A stretch of 56,105 nt of DNA from Bdellovibrio sp. 28-41-41 (lineage in GTDB: Bacteria; Bdellovibrionota; Bdellovibrionia; Bdellovibrionales; Bdellovibrionaceae). The stretch lies in the NCBI GenBank assembly GCA_002256935.1, contig NCGL01000014.1, positions 1-56,105 on the forward strand, given 5' to 3'. The translations under genes and the position numbers were made by a program. The notes under the pieces are model-generated. The model saw only the letters and a program-made list of their open reading frames with translations, ran no database searches and was not told the DNA's origin. Positions 16,771 to 25,681 of this stretch are shown piece by piece (the first letter of the stretch is position 1; the number at the start of each line of letters is the position of its first letter).

Positions 16771-17526
16771 ATGAACCTTACCAAATCAGATTTCGAAAAA
16801 ATTGCACGTAAAGATGGCCGTAAATACAACCAAATGCGCACAGTAAAAATCACTACTGACGTAGTCGAACACGCTGAAGGCTCTGCTATGATTGAATTTG
16901 GAAAAACACGCGTACTGTGTGCCGCTTCTGTTGAAAATAAATCAGCACCATGGTTGATCGGATCAGGTTCTGGTTGGGTCACGGCTGAATACGGCATGCT
17001 GCCTCGTTCAACTCACACACGTATCAAGCGTGAAAAATCAATGACAGGTGGACGCACTCAAGAAATTTCCCGTTTGATTGGTCGCTCACTTCGCGCCGCT
17101 GTTGATTTAAAAGCTATTTACGAAAAACAAATCATTATTGACTGCGACGTGATCAATGCTGATGGTGGAACCCGCACAGCCGCTATCACTGGTGGTTTCG
17201 TGGCCTTAGCAATTGCTTTAAATAAAATGAAATTCAACAAAGCGATCTCTACGTTACCTTTAAAAAGTTATGTCGCCGCTGTCAGCGTTGGCCTAGACAA
17301 TGGCGTTCCTTTATTAGATTTAAACTATGACGAAGATTCAAAAATTCACACGGATATGAATTTCGTAATCAACGCTAAAAATGAATTCATTGAAATCCAA
17401 GGCACTGCAGAAGGCGAACCGTTCAGCGAAGCACAATTGCTTGAGCTAACGACCGTGGCCCGCCAAGGGTGCCAAGAACTGATCAACGAGCAAAAACGAG
17501 TCCTAAGCGGTATCATCAGCTTATAA
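16771..17526 (+). CDS. rph: Ribonuclease PH
   Basis: A 251-residue phosphorolytic 3'-5' exoribonuclease that trims tRNA 3' ends. Visible family features: RKDGRKYNQMR near the start, EGSAMIEFGKTRVLCAASVE, GWVTAEYGMLPRSTHTR, the GGRTQEISRLIGRSLRA block (phosphate-binding Arg region) and DCDVINADGGTRTAAITGG. Length is typical. GGAGACTCC precedes the ATG. It forms a compact run with the upstream amidase (18 bp) and downstream rdgB (12 bp). Confidence 0.96.
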   Translation: MNLTKSDFEKIARKDGRKYNQMRTVKITTDVVEHAEGSAMIEFGKTRVLCAASVENKSAPWLIGSGSGWVTAEYGMLPRSTHTRIKREKSMTGGRTQEISRLIGRSLRAAVDLKAIYEKQIIIDCDVINADGGTRTAAITGGFVALAIALNKMKFNKAISTLPLKSYVAAVSVGLDNGVPLLDLNYDEDSKIHTDMNFVINAKNEFIEIQGTAEGEPFSEAQLLELTTVARQGCQELINEQKRVLSGIISL

Positions 17527-17538
17527 AGGTAAAATCAT

Positions 17539-18132
17539 ATGGAAATGTGGATCGCGACCGGAAACGAAGGCAAACTCAAAGAGATCAAACAAGTTCTAGT
17601 CGCTCAAATTCCTGAAATTTCCCTACACCATCAAAATGAGCTCAAAGCCTTCACTCCTCGCCCTGAAGATGGCAAGACCTACTTAGACAACGCTCGCATC
17701 AAAGCCAAAACATTAAAATCTGTACGTGATAAAGACTGGGTTCTTGGTGACGACACTGGGTTAGAGGTTTTTGGATTGGGTAATCTGCCAGGTATTCACT
17801 CAGCCCGCTATGCCGGCACACATGCTAGCGATAGCGAGAATACGGCTAAATTGCTGAAAATGATGACTATTCGATCCGTCAGCGACCGAAAAGCTCGATT
17901 CTTCTGCTGCTTAGTGATCTATACTCCGGACAATCAAGAATGGGTTTTTGAAGCTGAGCTCACGGGCACTATCGGCAAGCTGCCTCAAGGAACCCATGGT
18001 TTTGGCTACGATTCGGTGTTTATACCCGATGGCGAAACCAAATCGCTGGCGGAACTTGGGCCGGGCTACAAACTGACTCACTCACATAGAACACTAGCTC
18101 TACGAAAATTCCTTGAACGCCTAAAATCATAG
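17539..18132 (+). CDS. rdgB: XTP/dITP pyrophosphatase (RdgB/HAM1)
   Basis: A 197-residue house-cleaning nucleotide phosphatase that removes dITP, XTP and ITP. Signatures: IATGNEGKLKEIKQ at the N-terminus, LGDDTGLEVFGLGNLPGIHS with the metal-binding Asp pair, TGTIGKLPQGTHGFGYDSVF with the substrate-specificity loop, and SHRTLALRKF at the end. AAGGTAAAA precedes the ATG. It is the last gene of the amidase-rph-rdgB run, as a hairpin follows its stop codon and prs has its own promoter. Confidence 0.95.
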   Translation: MEMWIATGNEGKLKEIKQVLVAQIPEISLHHQNELKAFTPRPEDGKTYLDNARIKAKTLKSVRDKDWVLGDDTGLEVFGLGNLPGIHSARYAGTHASDSENTAKLLKMMTIRSVSDRKARFFCCLVIYTPDNQEWVFEAELTGTIGKLPQGTHGFGYDSVFIPDGETKSLAELGPGYKLTHSHRTLALRKFLERLKS

Positions 18133-18152
18133 CGCTTAGGTTACCTCGCGCT
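18131..18152 (+). terminator. Weak terminator-like hairpin after rdgB
   Basis: AGCGC-TT-AGG-TTA-CCT-C-GCGCT can form a stem of eight pairs with a small bulge, beginning at the rdgB stop codon. The following sequence is T-rich but not a clean T run, so termination may be partial. Confidence 0.4.
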
Positions 18153-18185
18153 TTGAGTAAAATTTTTCTGTATAGACTTTAGCTT

Positions 18186-18214
18186 TTGTCAAAAAATCTT
18201 ACCAGTGCTATAAC
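18186..18214 (+). promoter_or_regulatory. Strong sigma-70-like promoter for prs
   Basis: TTGTCA (18186-18191), a 17-bp spacer and TATAAC (18209-18214) give a near-consensus promoter. The start would fall near 18221, leaving a 16-nt leader containing the GAGG ribosome site. This also argues against the in-frame TTG at 18186 being the prs start. Confidence 0.75.
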
Positions 18215-18236
18215 TTTTCAAATCCGTGAGGCGTCT

Positions 18237-19181
18237 ATGGAAAACTTGAAAATCTTCTCTGGTAACTCGAACATCGAACTCGCTCGCAAAGTTGCCCTTG
18301 AAGCCGGCGTAGCTCTCGGACAATCAAAAATATCGTCCTTCGCTGACGGCGAAATCCAAGTTGAAATTCAAGAGAGTGTCCGTGGATGCCATGTGTTTTT
18401 AATCCAAAGCACCTGCCCACCGGTAAATCAAAACTACATGGAATTATTCATTATGCTCGATGCGATCAAACGCGCATCAGCTGCTCACATCACAGCGGTT
18501 ATTCCTTATTTTGGTTATGCTCGCCAAGACCGAAAAGTAGCGCCTCGGGCTCCAATCTCGGCTAAATGTATGGCCGATCTACTAACATCAGCGGGTGCTG
18601 ATCGAGTTGTTTGCCTGGATTTACATGCGGCTCAAATCCAAGGTTTCTTTAATGTACCTGTGGATCATTTATTTGCTATTCCAACACTCGCTCGCACATT
18701 TCGCGAAAAATACGGTTCCGGTTCTGATTTTGTTGTTGTTAGCCCAGATGCGGGTGGCGTGGAACGCGCACGTGCGTTTGCAAAACGTATCGACTCGACA
18801 ATGGCGATCATTGATAAACGCCGCACGAGCCCGAACGAAGCTAAAGCATTAAATCTGATCGGCGAAGTAAAAGATAAGACAGCGATCATCGTTGATGACA
18901 TGGTCGACACTGCAGGAACCCTGACTCAAGGTGTGGACGTAATCCTTAAGCACGGAGCTAAACGCGTTTTAGCTTTGGGAACTCACCCAGTTCTGTCGGG
19001 CCCAGCTATTCAGCGTTTAACAGATAGCCCAATAGAAAAACTAATCGTTTCAGACACCATCCCGCTAACTGAGGCAGCTAAAAATAGCGGCAAAATCGAA
19101 GTCATTTCCATGGCTCCGGTATTGGCAGAAGCGATTAAACGTATCTACGGCAATGATTCCGTATCTAGCTTGTTCGACTAG
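18237..19181 (+). CDS. prs: Ribose-phosphate pyrophosphokinase
   Basis: A 314-residue enzyme making PRPP from ribose 5-phosphate and ATP, feeding purine, pyrimidine, histidine and NAD synthesis. Visible motifs: FADGEI (36-41) and RQDRK (96-100) of the ATP site, DLHAAQIQGFF (128-138), the flexible catalytic lysine loop around KRRTSPNEA (194-202) and the PRPP loop VDDMVDTAGT (219-228). ATG 18237 follows GAGGCGTCT. Starting there gives the usual family length, while the upstream TTG would run through a promoter. Confidence 0.97.
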   Translation: MENLKIFSGNSNIELARKVALEAGVALGQSKISSFADGEIQVEIQESVRGCHVFLIQSTCPPVNQNYMELFIMLDAIKRASAAHITAVIPYFGYARQDRKVAPRAPISAKCMADLLTSAGADRVVCLDLHAAQIQGFFNVPVDHLFAIPTLARTFREKYGSGSDFVVVSPDAGGVERARAFAKRIDSTMAIIDKRRTSPNEAKALNLIGEVKDKTAIIVDDMVDTAGTLTQGVDVILKHGAKRVLALGTHPVLSGPAIQRLTDSPIEKLIVSDTIPLTEAAKNSGKIEVISMAPVLAEAIKRIYGNDSVSSLFD

Positions 19182-19322
19182 TATTTTCGGGTGTGAACTT
19201 TTCAAAAAATCGATGAATTTTCTTGCCCTTTCGGTCGTCGTGGACTAATTCTCGTCATTCAACAATACACTTTTCAAATAACAAACTAACTTGTTTATAG
19301 AAAGTACTTGAAAGAGGATGAT

Positions 19323-20036
19323 ATGAAACAACGACACGAACTAACTGTAGAGCCACGTGGCAACGGTAAACACAACAATCGCGCACTTAGAAAATCAATG
19401 AAAGTTCCGGGAGTAATCTACGGCGCTATCACTAACGTAAACATCAGCATGGCTGAAAACGACGTAATCAGATTCAATTCTAGAAAATTTGATAATGCTC
19501 TTTTCACATTAAAAAGCTCAATCAAAGATGCTAATGGTAAAGTTGTTCTAATCAAATCTGTAGACATTCACCCATTAACTCGCCGTCCAGTTCACGCTGA
19601 TTTATACGCTTTAGATTTAACTAAAACAGTACGCGTATCTATCGAGATCAAAACTGAAGGCAGACCAGCAGGTCTTTCTGAAGGTGGTTTATTAAGTATC
19701 GTGAATCGTACAGTTGAAATCGAAGTTCTTCCAACGGATATCCCAGATTCATTAACAGTAGATGTTTCTCACCTTGGCGTTGGCGAGTCAGTTCATGTAT
19801 CTGAATTGAAATTACCTCCAGGCGTAAAAATGATGTCTGCAGCCGATTTAACTCTAGCGGTTGTTAATACAATTGAAGAAGAAGCAGCAGCAACTCCAGC
19901 AGTAGCGGCGGCGGCAGCGACTCCGGCAGCAGGTGCCCCAGCGGCAGCAGCTCCAGCAGCAGGTGGTAAACCAGCGGCAGGCGCGAAGGCAGCAGCAGCT
20001 CCAGCTAAAGATGCTAAAGCTCCAGCTAAGAAATAA
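19323..20036 (+). CDS. rplY: 50S ribosomal protein L25/Ctc with Ala-rich tail
   Basis: A 237-residue bL25 protein that binds 5S rRNA. The N-terminal domain (KQRHELTVEPRGNGKHNNRA, GVIYG) is the rRNA-binding part. Residues about 95-185 form the Ctc-type beta domain (LSIVNRTVEIEVLPTDIPDS, VSHLGVGESVHVSEL). The last 45 or so residues are an Ala/Pro/Gly/Lys low-complexity tail, longer than usual. ATG 19323 is chosen over the in-frame TTG at 19308 because the AAAGAGG ribosome site lies between them. pth follows after 5 bp. Confidence 0.95.
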   Translation: MKQRHELTVEPRGNGKHNNRALRKSMKVPGVIYGAITNVNISMAENDVIRFNSRKFDNALFTLKSSIKDANGKVVLIKSVDIHPLTRRPVHADLYALDLTKTVRVSIEIKTEGRPAGLSEGGLLSIVNRTVEIEVLPTDIPDSLTVDVSHLGVGESVHVSELKLPPGVKMMSAADLTLAVVNTIEEEAAATPAVAAAAATPAAGAPAAAAPAAGGKPAAGAKAAAAPAKDAKAPAKK

Positions 20037-20041
20037 TATTC

Positions 20042-20602
20042 ATGTGGTTAATCGTCGGACTGGGTAATCCAGGTTCGCAATATACATTCAACCGCCATAA
20101 CATCGGGTTTTTGGCGGTTGATTCGTTTGTGGGGCCTGATAAAACGAAATCGTTCAAATCAGAATTCAAGGCCGAATTTCTTAAATTAAAATCCAAAGAC
20201 GAAGATATTTTGGTCCTAAAGCCAATGACGTATATGAATCTTTCCGGAGAATCTGTGCAAGAAGTCGTAAGCTTTTATAAAGTACCACTAGATCGAATCA
20301 TTGTAGTTCATGACGAAATTGATCAACCCATGGGTAAGATCAAAGTTCAGAAAGCCCGCGGTCATGGCGGTCATAACGGAATCCGTGATATTACGGCCAA
20401 ACTAGGCACTAACGATTATATTCGCTTGCGTCTGGGAGTCGGACGCCCACCGGTACCAGAAATGAATGTTGCCGATTTTGTGCTGCAGAACTTTGGCAAA
20501 GATCAACAAGTCGCTCTTGCTGAACTTTTGGCACAATCGACACAAGCACTTGAGAGTATCATCATTGACGGTTATGCTAAAGCCGCCAACAAATTTAATT
20601 AG
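20042..20602 (+). CDS. pth: Peptidyl-tRNA hydrolase
   Basis: A 186-residue enzyme that frees tRNA from stalled peptidyl-tRNA. Visible signatures: GLGNPGSQYTFNRHNIGF with catalytic His19, KPMTYMNLSGESV, VVHDEIDQPMGKIK with the catalytic Asp, and GGHNGIRDI near residue 115. There is no good ribosome site before the ATG, which lies 5 bp after rplY, so translation probably depends on ribosomes finishing rplY. The rplY-pth order is common in bacteria. Confidence 0.96.
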   Translation: MWLIVGLGNPGSQYTFNRHNIGFLAVDSFVGPDKTKSFKSEFKAEFLKLKSKDEDILVLKPMTYMNLSGESVQEVVSFYKVPLDRIIVVHDEIDQPMGKIKVQKARGHGGHNGIRDITAKLGTNDYIRLRLGVGRPPVPEMNVADFVLQNFGKDQQVALAELLAQSTQALESIIIDGYAKAANKFN

Positions 20603-20610
20603 GTTAAGCT

Positions 20611-20629
20611 AACTAGCACTTGGCTAGTT
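20611..20629 (+). other. Hairpin between pth and ychF
   Basis: AACTAGC and GCTAGTT form a perfect 7-bp stem with loop ACTTG, nine bases after the pth stop codon. No T run follows, so it is more likely an mRNA processing or stability element than a terminator. Confidence 0.45.
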
Positions 20630-20664
20630 AAACCAATAGTGACTAACTAAAGAAAGAGGAAGAA

Positions 20665-21765
20665 ATGGCATTACAAGTAGGCATCGTAGGATTACCAAAC
20701 GTCGGAAAAAGTACCCTATTCAATGCGCTGACATCAGCTAAAGCTGAAGCAGCTAACTATCCATTCTGTACTATCGATCCAAACGTTGGGGTCGTTACAG
20801 TTCCAGATATCCGACTAGAAAAAATCACTCAATTCATCAAGCCTCAAAGCGTAGTTCCAACGACGATCGAATTCGTAGATATCGCTGGAATCGTTAAAGG
20901 TGCGTCTAAAGGTGAAGGTTTAGGAAATCAATTCTTAAGTCACATTCGCCAAACCGATGCGATCGTGCATGTTGTACGTTGCTTTGATGACCCAAATATC
21001 ATTCACGTAAACGGCAGTGTTGATCCACTTCGCGATATGGAAGTCATTAATACAGAGTTAATGCTAGCCGATTTAGATTCTATGGAAAAACGTCTTCAAA
21101 GAGTTGAAAAGCTAGCGAAGAACTCAACGGACAAAAAAGTTTTAGCTGAACATTCCATCGTTAAAAAAGTTCACGAAGCTTTAGCTAAAGGTCTTCCTGC
21201 CCGCTCAGTGACTCCAGAAGAATCAGAAGCAACTATTTACAAAGAATTACACTTGTTAACGTCAAAACCAGTTCTTTATGTGTGCAACGTATCTGACGTT
21301 GATTTCTCTAAAGGTGGTAATGATTGGGTTCGCGCCGTTGAAAAACGGGCTGCAGAAGAAAACAACAAAACTGTTATGCTTTGCTCGGCTATGGAAGCTG
21401 AAATTGCCCAATTGCCTCTTGAAGACCGTAAAGAGTTCCTTCAATCCATGGGTGCAACAGAGCCAGGTTTAGCTCGGTTAATTCGTGAGGCTTACTTCTT
21501 GTTAGGTTTGTACACCTATTTTACTGCGGGTGAAAAAGAAGTGCGTGCTTGGACAATCAAAAAAGGCATGAAGGCTCCACAAGCGGCGGGCGTTATCCAT
21601 ACTGATTTTGAAAAGGGATTTATCCGCGCAGAAACTTACCACTGCGAAGATTTATTTAATTTCAAATCCGAACAAGCAGTCAAAGATGCGGGCAAATACC
21701 GTGTTGAAGGTAAAGAGTACCTTGTAAAAGATGGCGACATTTTATTTTTCAGATTTAACGTTTAG
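20665..21765 (+). CDS. ychF: Redox-regulated ATPase YchF (Obg family)
   Basis: A 366-residue Obg-related P-loop NTPase that binds ribosomes and favours ATP over GTP. GLPNVGKSTLFNAL (8-21) is the P-loop and FVDIAGIVKGAS the switch II region. The G4 position reads CNVSDVD instead of NKxD, as expected for the ATP-preferring subfamily. A coiled-coil insertion (MEKRLQRVEKLAKN) follows, and the C-terminal TGS domain ends with VKDGDILFFRFNV. AAGAGGAAG precedes the ATG. The gene follows pth by 62 bp. Confidence 0.96.
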   Translation: MALQVGIVGLPNVGKSTLFNALTSAKAEAANYPFCTIDPNVGVVTVPDIRLEKITQFIKPQSVVPTTIEFVDIAGIVKGASKGEGLGNQFLSHIRQTDAIVHVVRCFDDPNIIHVNGSVDPLRDMEVINTELMLADLDSMEKRLQRVEKLAKNSTDKKVLAEHSIVKKVHEALAKGLPARSVTPEESEATIYKELHLLTSKPVLYVCNVSDVDFSKGGNDWVRAVEKRAAEENNKTVMLCSAMEAEIAQLPLEDRKEFLQSMGATEPGLARLIREAYFLLGLYTYFTAGEKEVRAWTIKKGMKAPQAAGVIHTDFEKGFIRAETYHCEDLFNFKSEQAVKDAGKYRVEGKEYLVKDGDILFFRFNV

Positions 21766-21829
21766 TTTAAACGTTTAACAATAACTGTACATAAACTTTT
21801 TCACGGTTTGAAGAAGCAGCAGGTGTATC

Positions 21830-23293
21830 ATGGAAGAAGTGTTAAAAAAAAGTGGCCTACAATTAGGTGAGCTGATAAAAAGTAAAAAAATTTCTGTGGA
21901 AGAAATTTTTCGAATCCACTCTCAGCTCATTTCTAGATTCAACCCTGTATTAAATGCTGTGGTCGAAAACAACTCTGAACGGGGCCTAGCCAAAGCTAAG
22001 CAATTAGATAATGACTTCAAAAACCACGACATAAAATCAAAGCCTTATTATGGCGTTCCGTACACATGTAAAGAAATGATTTCCGTAAGTGGCTTTCATC
22101 GTACCGGCGGTAATTATTACCACAAAGACGATATTGCAGACGAGACGGGAACCACTGTTGAACGCATAGACGATCAGGATATGGTTATGCTAGGAACAAC
22201 CAATGTTCCAGAATTTGGTTTTTGGTTTGAAACCAAAAACACAATCTATGGTCGCACGAAAAACCCATATAACGAGAAAAAAACATCTGGTGGCAGTAGC
22301 GGTGGCGAAGGTTCGATCATCGGCCTTGGTGCCAGCCCGATTGGCTTAGGCAGTGATATTGGTGGCAGCATTCGTATTCCCGCATTTTTCTGCGGCATCT
22401 TTGGCCACAAACCTTCATACAAATTAGTTCCACTGACCGGCCATTTCCCACATTCAAAATCAAGTTTAGCGCAACTATCCGAATCGGAATATCCTCTGAC
22501 TTCGATTGGGCCTATGGTTCGAAGAGCTGAAGATCTTCTGCCAATGATGAAAATAATGTCTGGTTCCGATTCTTTCGATAAACAAGCAGTCAATAATCAC
22601 GTAGAACTCTTAAATAAAAAACCTATGCTTAAGAAAGTCTATGTATTATCAGATCCATTGATTCATGGAACGACACGCACCAGTTCTGAAATTAAGAAAG
22701 CGGTAGAAAATGCGGCTCAATATTTAGAACAACTAGGGCATCCTGTTGTTGAAATTAAGTCAGGATTTTTTAAAGATGCACTGATGCTTTGGTCAAGCCG
22801 CCTGAGCGGCTCGAAACGATCTTCGTTTGGTGAATTGATCTCTCCAAACAAGGCTATCAATCCATTGGAAGAACTGTCTAAATTAATTTTAGGAAAATCA
22901 AACCACACCCTACCCGCTTTCGTTTTAAGCCAGCTAGATGGACGAGTACAAGATGCAGAAACTATTGAACGCAATCAAGAAAAGCTGCGTCTATTTAAAT
23001 CAGAATTGAATCAACTGTTGGGTGAACATGCGGTTCTGCTGTTTCCGACACAGCCAAGATCAGCGCCGTATCACAATCAATTGTTTCTATCGCCGTTTGA
23101 TTTCGTCTATGCGGGAATTTTTAATGCATTGGAAGTACCCGTGACTCAAGTTCCGATGGGACTAGATTCTAGCCAGATGCCCATTGGAGTTCAGGTTGTA
23201 GGATCTTGGGGAAATGATGTGCTAACAATCAAAGTAGCTAACGAACTAGAATCTGCATTTGGCGGCTGGCAGCCACCTGAGTTTTATTCTTAA
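21830..23293 (+). CDS. Amidase-signature family hydrolase
   Basis: A 487-residue amidase-signature enzyme. The Ser-cisSer-Lys triad is clear: Lys81 (PYTCKEMIS), Ser156 (GGSSGGEG) and nucleophile Ser180 (GSDIGGSIRIPA). The family includes GatA, fatty-acid amide hydrolase and general amidases. No GatB or GatC neighbour is present and the C-terminal part (SPFDFVYAGIFNALEVP) resembles free-standing amidases, so a role in Gln-tRNA synthesis is unlikely from context. The substrate is unknown. AGCAGGTG precedes the ATG. The 3' end overlaps the convergent metal-transporter gene by 4 bp. Confidence 0.9.
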   Translation: MEEVLKKSGLQLGELIKSKKISVEEIFRIHSQLISRFNPVLNAVVENNSERGLAKAKQLDNDFKNHDIKSKPYYGVPYTCKEMISVSGFHRTGGNYYHKDDIADETGTTVERIDDQDMVMLGTTNVPEFGFWFETKNTIYGRTKNPYNEKKTSGGSSGGEGSIIGLGASPIGLGSDIGGSIRIPAFFCGIFGHKPSYKLVPLTGHFPHSKSSLAQLSESEYPLTSIGPMVRRAEDLLPMMKIMSGSDSFDKQAVNNHVELLNKKPMLKKVYVLSDPLIHGTTRTSSEIKKAVENAAQYLEQLGHPVVEIKSGFFKDALMLWSSRLSGSKRSSFGELISPNKAINPLEELSKLILGKSNHTLPAFVLSQLDGRVQDAETIERNQEKLRLFKSELNQLLGEHAVLLFPTQPRSAPYHNQLFLSPFDFVYAGIFNALEVPVTQVPMGLDSSQMPIGVQVVGSWGNDVLTIKVANELESAFGGWQPPEFYS

Positions 23294-24972
23294 ACGTCTT
23301 TTTTAAGAACTGCGTAGATAACATCTAGATTCATTTTTAATAAATCTAAGTACGTTTTAGATTCATAAAATTCGGGCGGAACGATTTCACCGTAAACTTC
23401 GCCCGAGTACGATCGCTGATATTCTTTTACTAAACTTTCTAAAAGAAAATCGACTGTGCCATACTCTTTTACCAAAGGTACTTTGCTGTCCTTCAAAAAT
23501 TTCTTTAGATTTATGACGTCGCTAGGACTCGTGCTTTGCGTATAGAAATAAACATTGATAGCTAAAAGATTATGCAAAAAATACAGCGAATTATGACTTA
23601 TCAAAACAGATCGTCCTTTAAAAGACTGAAACTTATCTTGAATCTGCTTGGTATAATCAGACAATTCTTTGCGCGCGCTTTCAAATCTAGATTCGATCGA
23701 GCTTTTTAAATCCGGGCGTTCTACAATCAAAGTCGATTTGATCGATTCTAAAATCGTCATAGTCCATTCTGGATTCAGCCAAAAGTGAACGTCTTGTGTT
23801 GTGGCCGCCTTTGCAACGGCCGTCAGATTTGCAAATTTAGCTTGGATATTCACTTTAGCGACCTGATCTTTCAGCCCTTCTTCTAAACCATTTCCTACAT
23901 ATAGAAAAATCTTAGCATGTTTTATTTTTTTTAAGTCTGACGGTTTCAATTGGTAGTTATGTACAGAGTGGTCATTTGGGATCAATGTTTCCACTGAAAC
24001 TTTGTCTTCGGGTTTGACTAGATGATTTATGAATAATTTTAAGTACGGACTAGATAACAAGATCTGATTTTTGGACTGCAGGTTCGTGATAATGCCCGCC
24101 TCAGCTCGCGGTTGAAATCCTAAAGCTAGCAGACTCAAAACCAAAACCTTCATTGCACATGGGCGTGCCGCAACCGCCAGAAGAAACAAAATACCGCCGC
24201 CCAATATAATGGTGGGTCCTGTTGGCCAGTCCAAGCCCACGGACATAATTAAACCAAGAACGCTCATCACAACACCAATAGCTAAGGTGTAATGAATTTG
24301 CTTTTGAATCGGCTTAACCAGAACCTTGCCGACCAATGCTGGCACTAGTAACAGTCCCAGCGCGAGCAATGTTCCAACTGAATAGAAACATAGAACTAAA
24401 ATCCACAACACCAGGAAATAAAAAATGCTTTTGATTTTCTGGATTGGAATTCCTAAAAATTGTGCGTACTCGGGATCCATTAGAACAATCAGAAGATTTT
24501 TCCGGATTCGGCTAAAAATAAAACGGATCAGGATGCTGGAAACAAATAGAATCAAAAGCCAAACATTATCAATCAGTAGAATATTTCCGATCAAAATATG
24601 CGATAAATCAATTTTGATTCCGGATTTTAAAACAATCAATAACCCCAACGCACTGAAGGTTAAGTACACCACTGTCAGAACACCGTCTTCTTTGATGGTC
24701 ACAAATTTATTCAGACCCATCATCAAACCCAAAACCAACAAGCCTGCGAATAATCCGCCCAAAATCAAACCGGCATACGACATTCCGTACAGCATAAATG
24801 CCAATGCAAACCCCGGCAGCAATGAATGACTGATGGCTTCACCCATTAGTGTCATACGCTTTAAATTCAAGAACACCCCAATTGGGGCTGCTGCAAAACT
24901 AATCAGCAAGCTGGCAACGAGCGCGTTTACGTACAGATCGTAATCTTGAAGGATGGAAAGGAAACCACTCAC
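23290..24972 (-). CDS. Fused metal ABC permease and binding protein (ZnuB-ZnuA type)
   Basis: One 560-codon frame carries two normally separate subunits. Residues 1-270 are an ABC-3 permease with about eight hydrophobic segments (GEAISHSLLPGFALAF, LLALGLLLVPALVGK). From Met274 a signal-like segment (MKVLVLSLLALGF) leads into a cluster-A-I binding protein with metal-ligand motifs His338 (SVHNYQLKPSDL), His396 (DVHFWLNPEW) and His460 (LISHNSLYF). The fourth ligand is not certain, so Zn2+ and Mn2+ cannot be told apart. GTG overlaps the ATPase stop codon (TAGTG). Met274 could be an internal start, but I see no good ribosome site before it. Confidence 0.88.
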   Translation of the reverse strand: MSGFLSILQDYDLYVNALVASLLISFAAAPIGVFLNLKRMTLMGEAISHSLLPGFALAFMLYGMSYAGLILGGLFAGLLVLGLMMGLNKFVTIKEDGVLTVVYLTFSALGLLIVLKSGIKIDLSHILIGNILLIDNVWLLILFVSSILIRFIFSRIRKNLLIVLMDPEYAQFLGIPIQKIKSIFYFLVLWILVLCFYSVGTLLALGLLLVPALVGKVLVKPIQKQIHYTLAIGVVMSVLGLIMSVGLDWPTGPTIILGGGILFLLAVAARPCAMKVLVLSLLALGFQPRAEAGIITNLQSKNQILLSSPYLKLFINHLVKPEDKVSVETLIPNDHSVHNYQLKPSDLKKIKHAKIFLYVGNGLEEGLKDQVAKVNIQAKFANLTAVAKAATTQDVHFWLNPEWTMTILESIKSTLIVERPDLKSSIESRFESARKELSDYTKQIQDKFQSFKGRSVLISHNSLYFLHNLLAINVYFYTQSTSPSDVINLKKFLKDSKVPLVKEYGTVDFLLESLVKEYQRSYSGEVYGEIVPPEFYESKTYLDLLKMNLDVIYAVLKKDV

Positions 24973-25610
24973 TAAACATCTCCATGATCATGAAGACAAT
25001 GATCTACGAAATTAGTTTTCTGACCACCAAGCGGAATAATTTGATCGCTGTATGATTTCACAAAATTAGAATCATGGATAGATAATAAAATCGCTGTACC
25101 TGAACTCTTACGTTTCAAAAGATTTTCCTTTAAAACTTCGGCTGATTTTTCATCTATATTAGAAAATGGTTCATCTAGAACGAGTAGTTTAGGACTTTCA
25201 ACTAAGCTTCTAGAAAGTAAAACTTTTTGAAATTCCCCCTGAGACAAGTCGGCCAGAAGCTGATCTTTCAAATGCGAAATTGAAATCTCGCTCATGATGC
25301 TATCGACAACAGAATCATCTTTTTGCTTGCTGCGAAAACCGAAACTAATAAATTCACTGACTGTTACAGGAAAACTACGATCGATTAAGTGAGATTGTGG
25401 AAGATAGCCAATTTCATTTGTGTGACGATGGACATGCCCAGAAAAAGGAATCAAACCTAAGACACTTTTGATTAGCGTTGATTTGCCACTGCCATTACTG
25501 CCGGTCAAGGTAACTAATGTTCCCGCTTTAACCTGAAAATTAAAGTTATCGAAAACTTTTTTACTATTGCGAAACACAGTCAGGTTATGAACATCCAAAA
25601 CTAAATTCAT
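24972..25610 (-). CDS. Metal ABC transporter ATPase (ZnuC-like)
   Basis: A 212-residue ATPase for the adjacent metal permease. Walker A GSNGSGKST, signature LSQGEFQKVLL, Walker B LLVLDEPFSNID and the switch His (LSIHD) are all present. At 212 residues it is shorter than typical ZnuC proteins and has only a short His/Asp-containing tail (VDHCLHDHGDV). The stop codon overlaps the permease start (TAGTG), so the two are coupled. The Dpp-like permease gene ends 71 bp upstream on the same strand. Confidence 0.92.
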   Translation of the reverse strand: MNLVLDVHNLTVFRNSKKVFDNFNFQVKAGTLVTLTGSNGSGKSTLIKSVLGLIPFSGHVHRHTNEIGYLPQSHLIDRSFPVTVSEFISFGFRSKQKDDSVVDSIMSEISISHLKDQLLADLSQGEFQKVLLSRSLVESPKLLVLDEPFSNIDEKSAEVLKENLLKRKSSGTAILLSIHDSNFVKSYSDQIIPLGGQKTNFVDHCLHDHGDV

Positions 25611-25681
25611 GGTCCCAAATAAATAAGTTCAATCCAGAAATAAAGCAACTAAAACAAATATTTGTGAAGATTCTAAAGGGG

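Noticed and set aside
18186..18236. TTG start of prs at 18186
   Set aside because: The segment reads as a promoter (TTGTCA-17-TATAAC), and the family start MENLKIFSGN has a GAGG site.
19223..19251. TTGCCC-17-TAATTC as an rplY promoter
   Set aside because: The -10 box is a poor match, and other placements in the same leader are equally likely.
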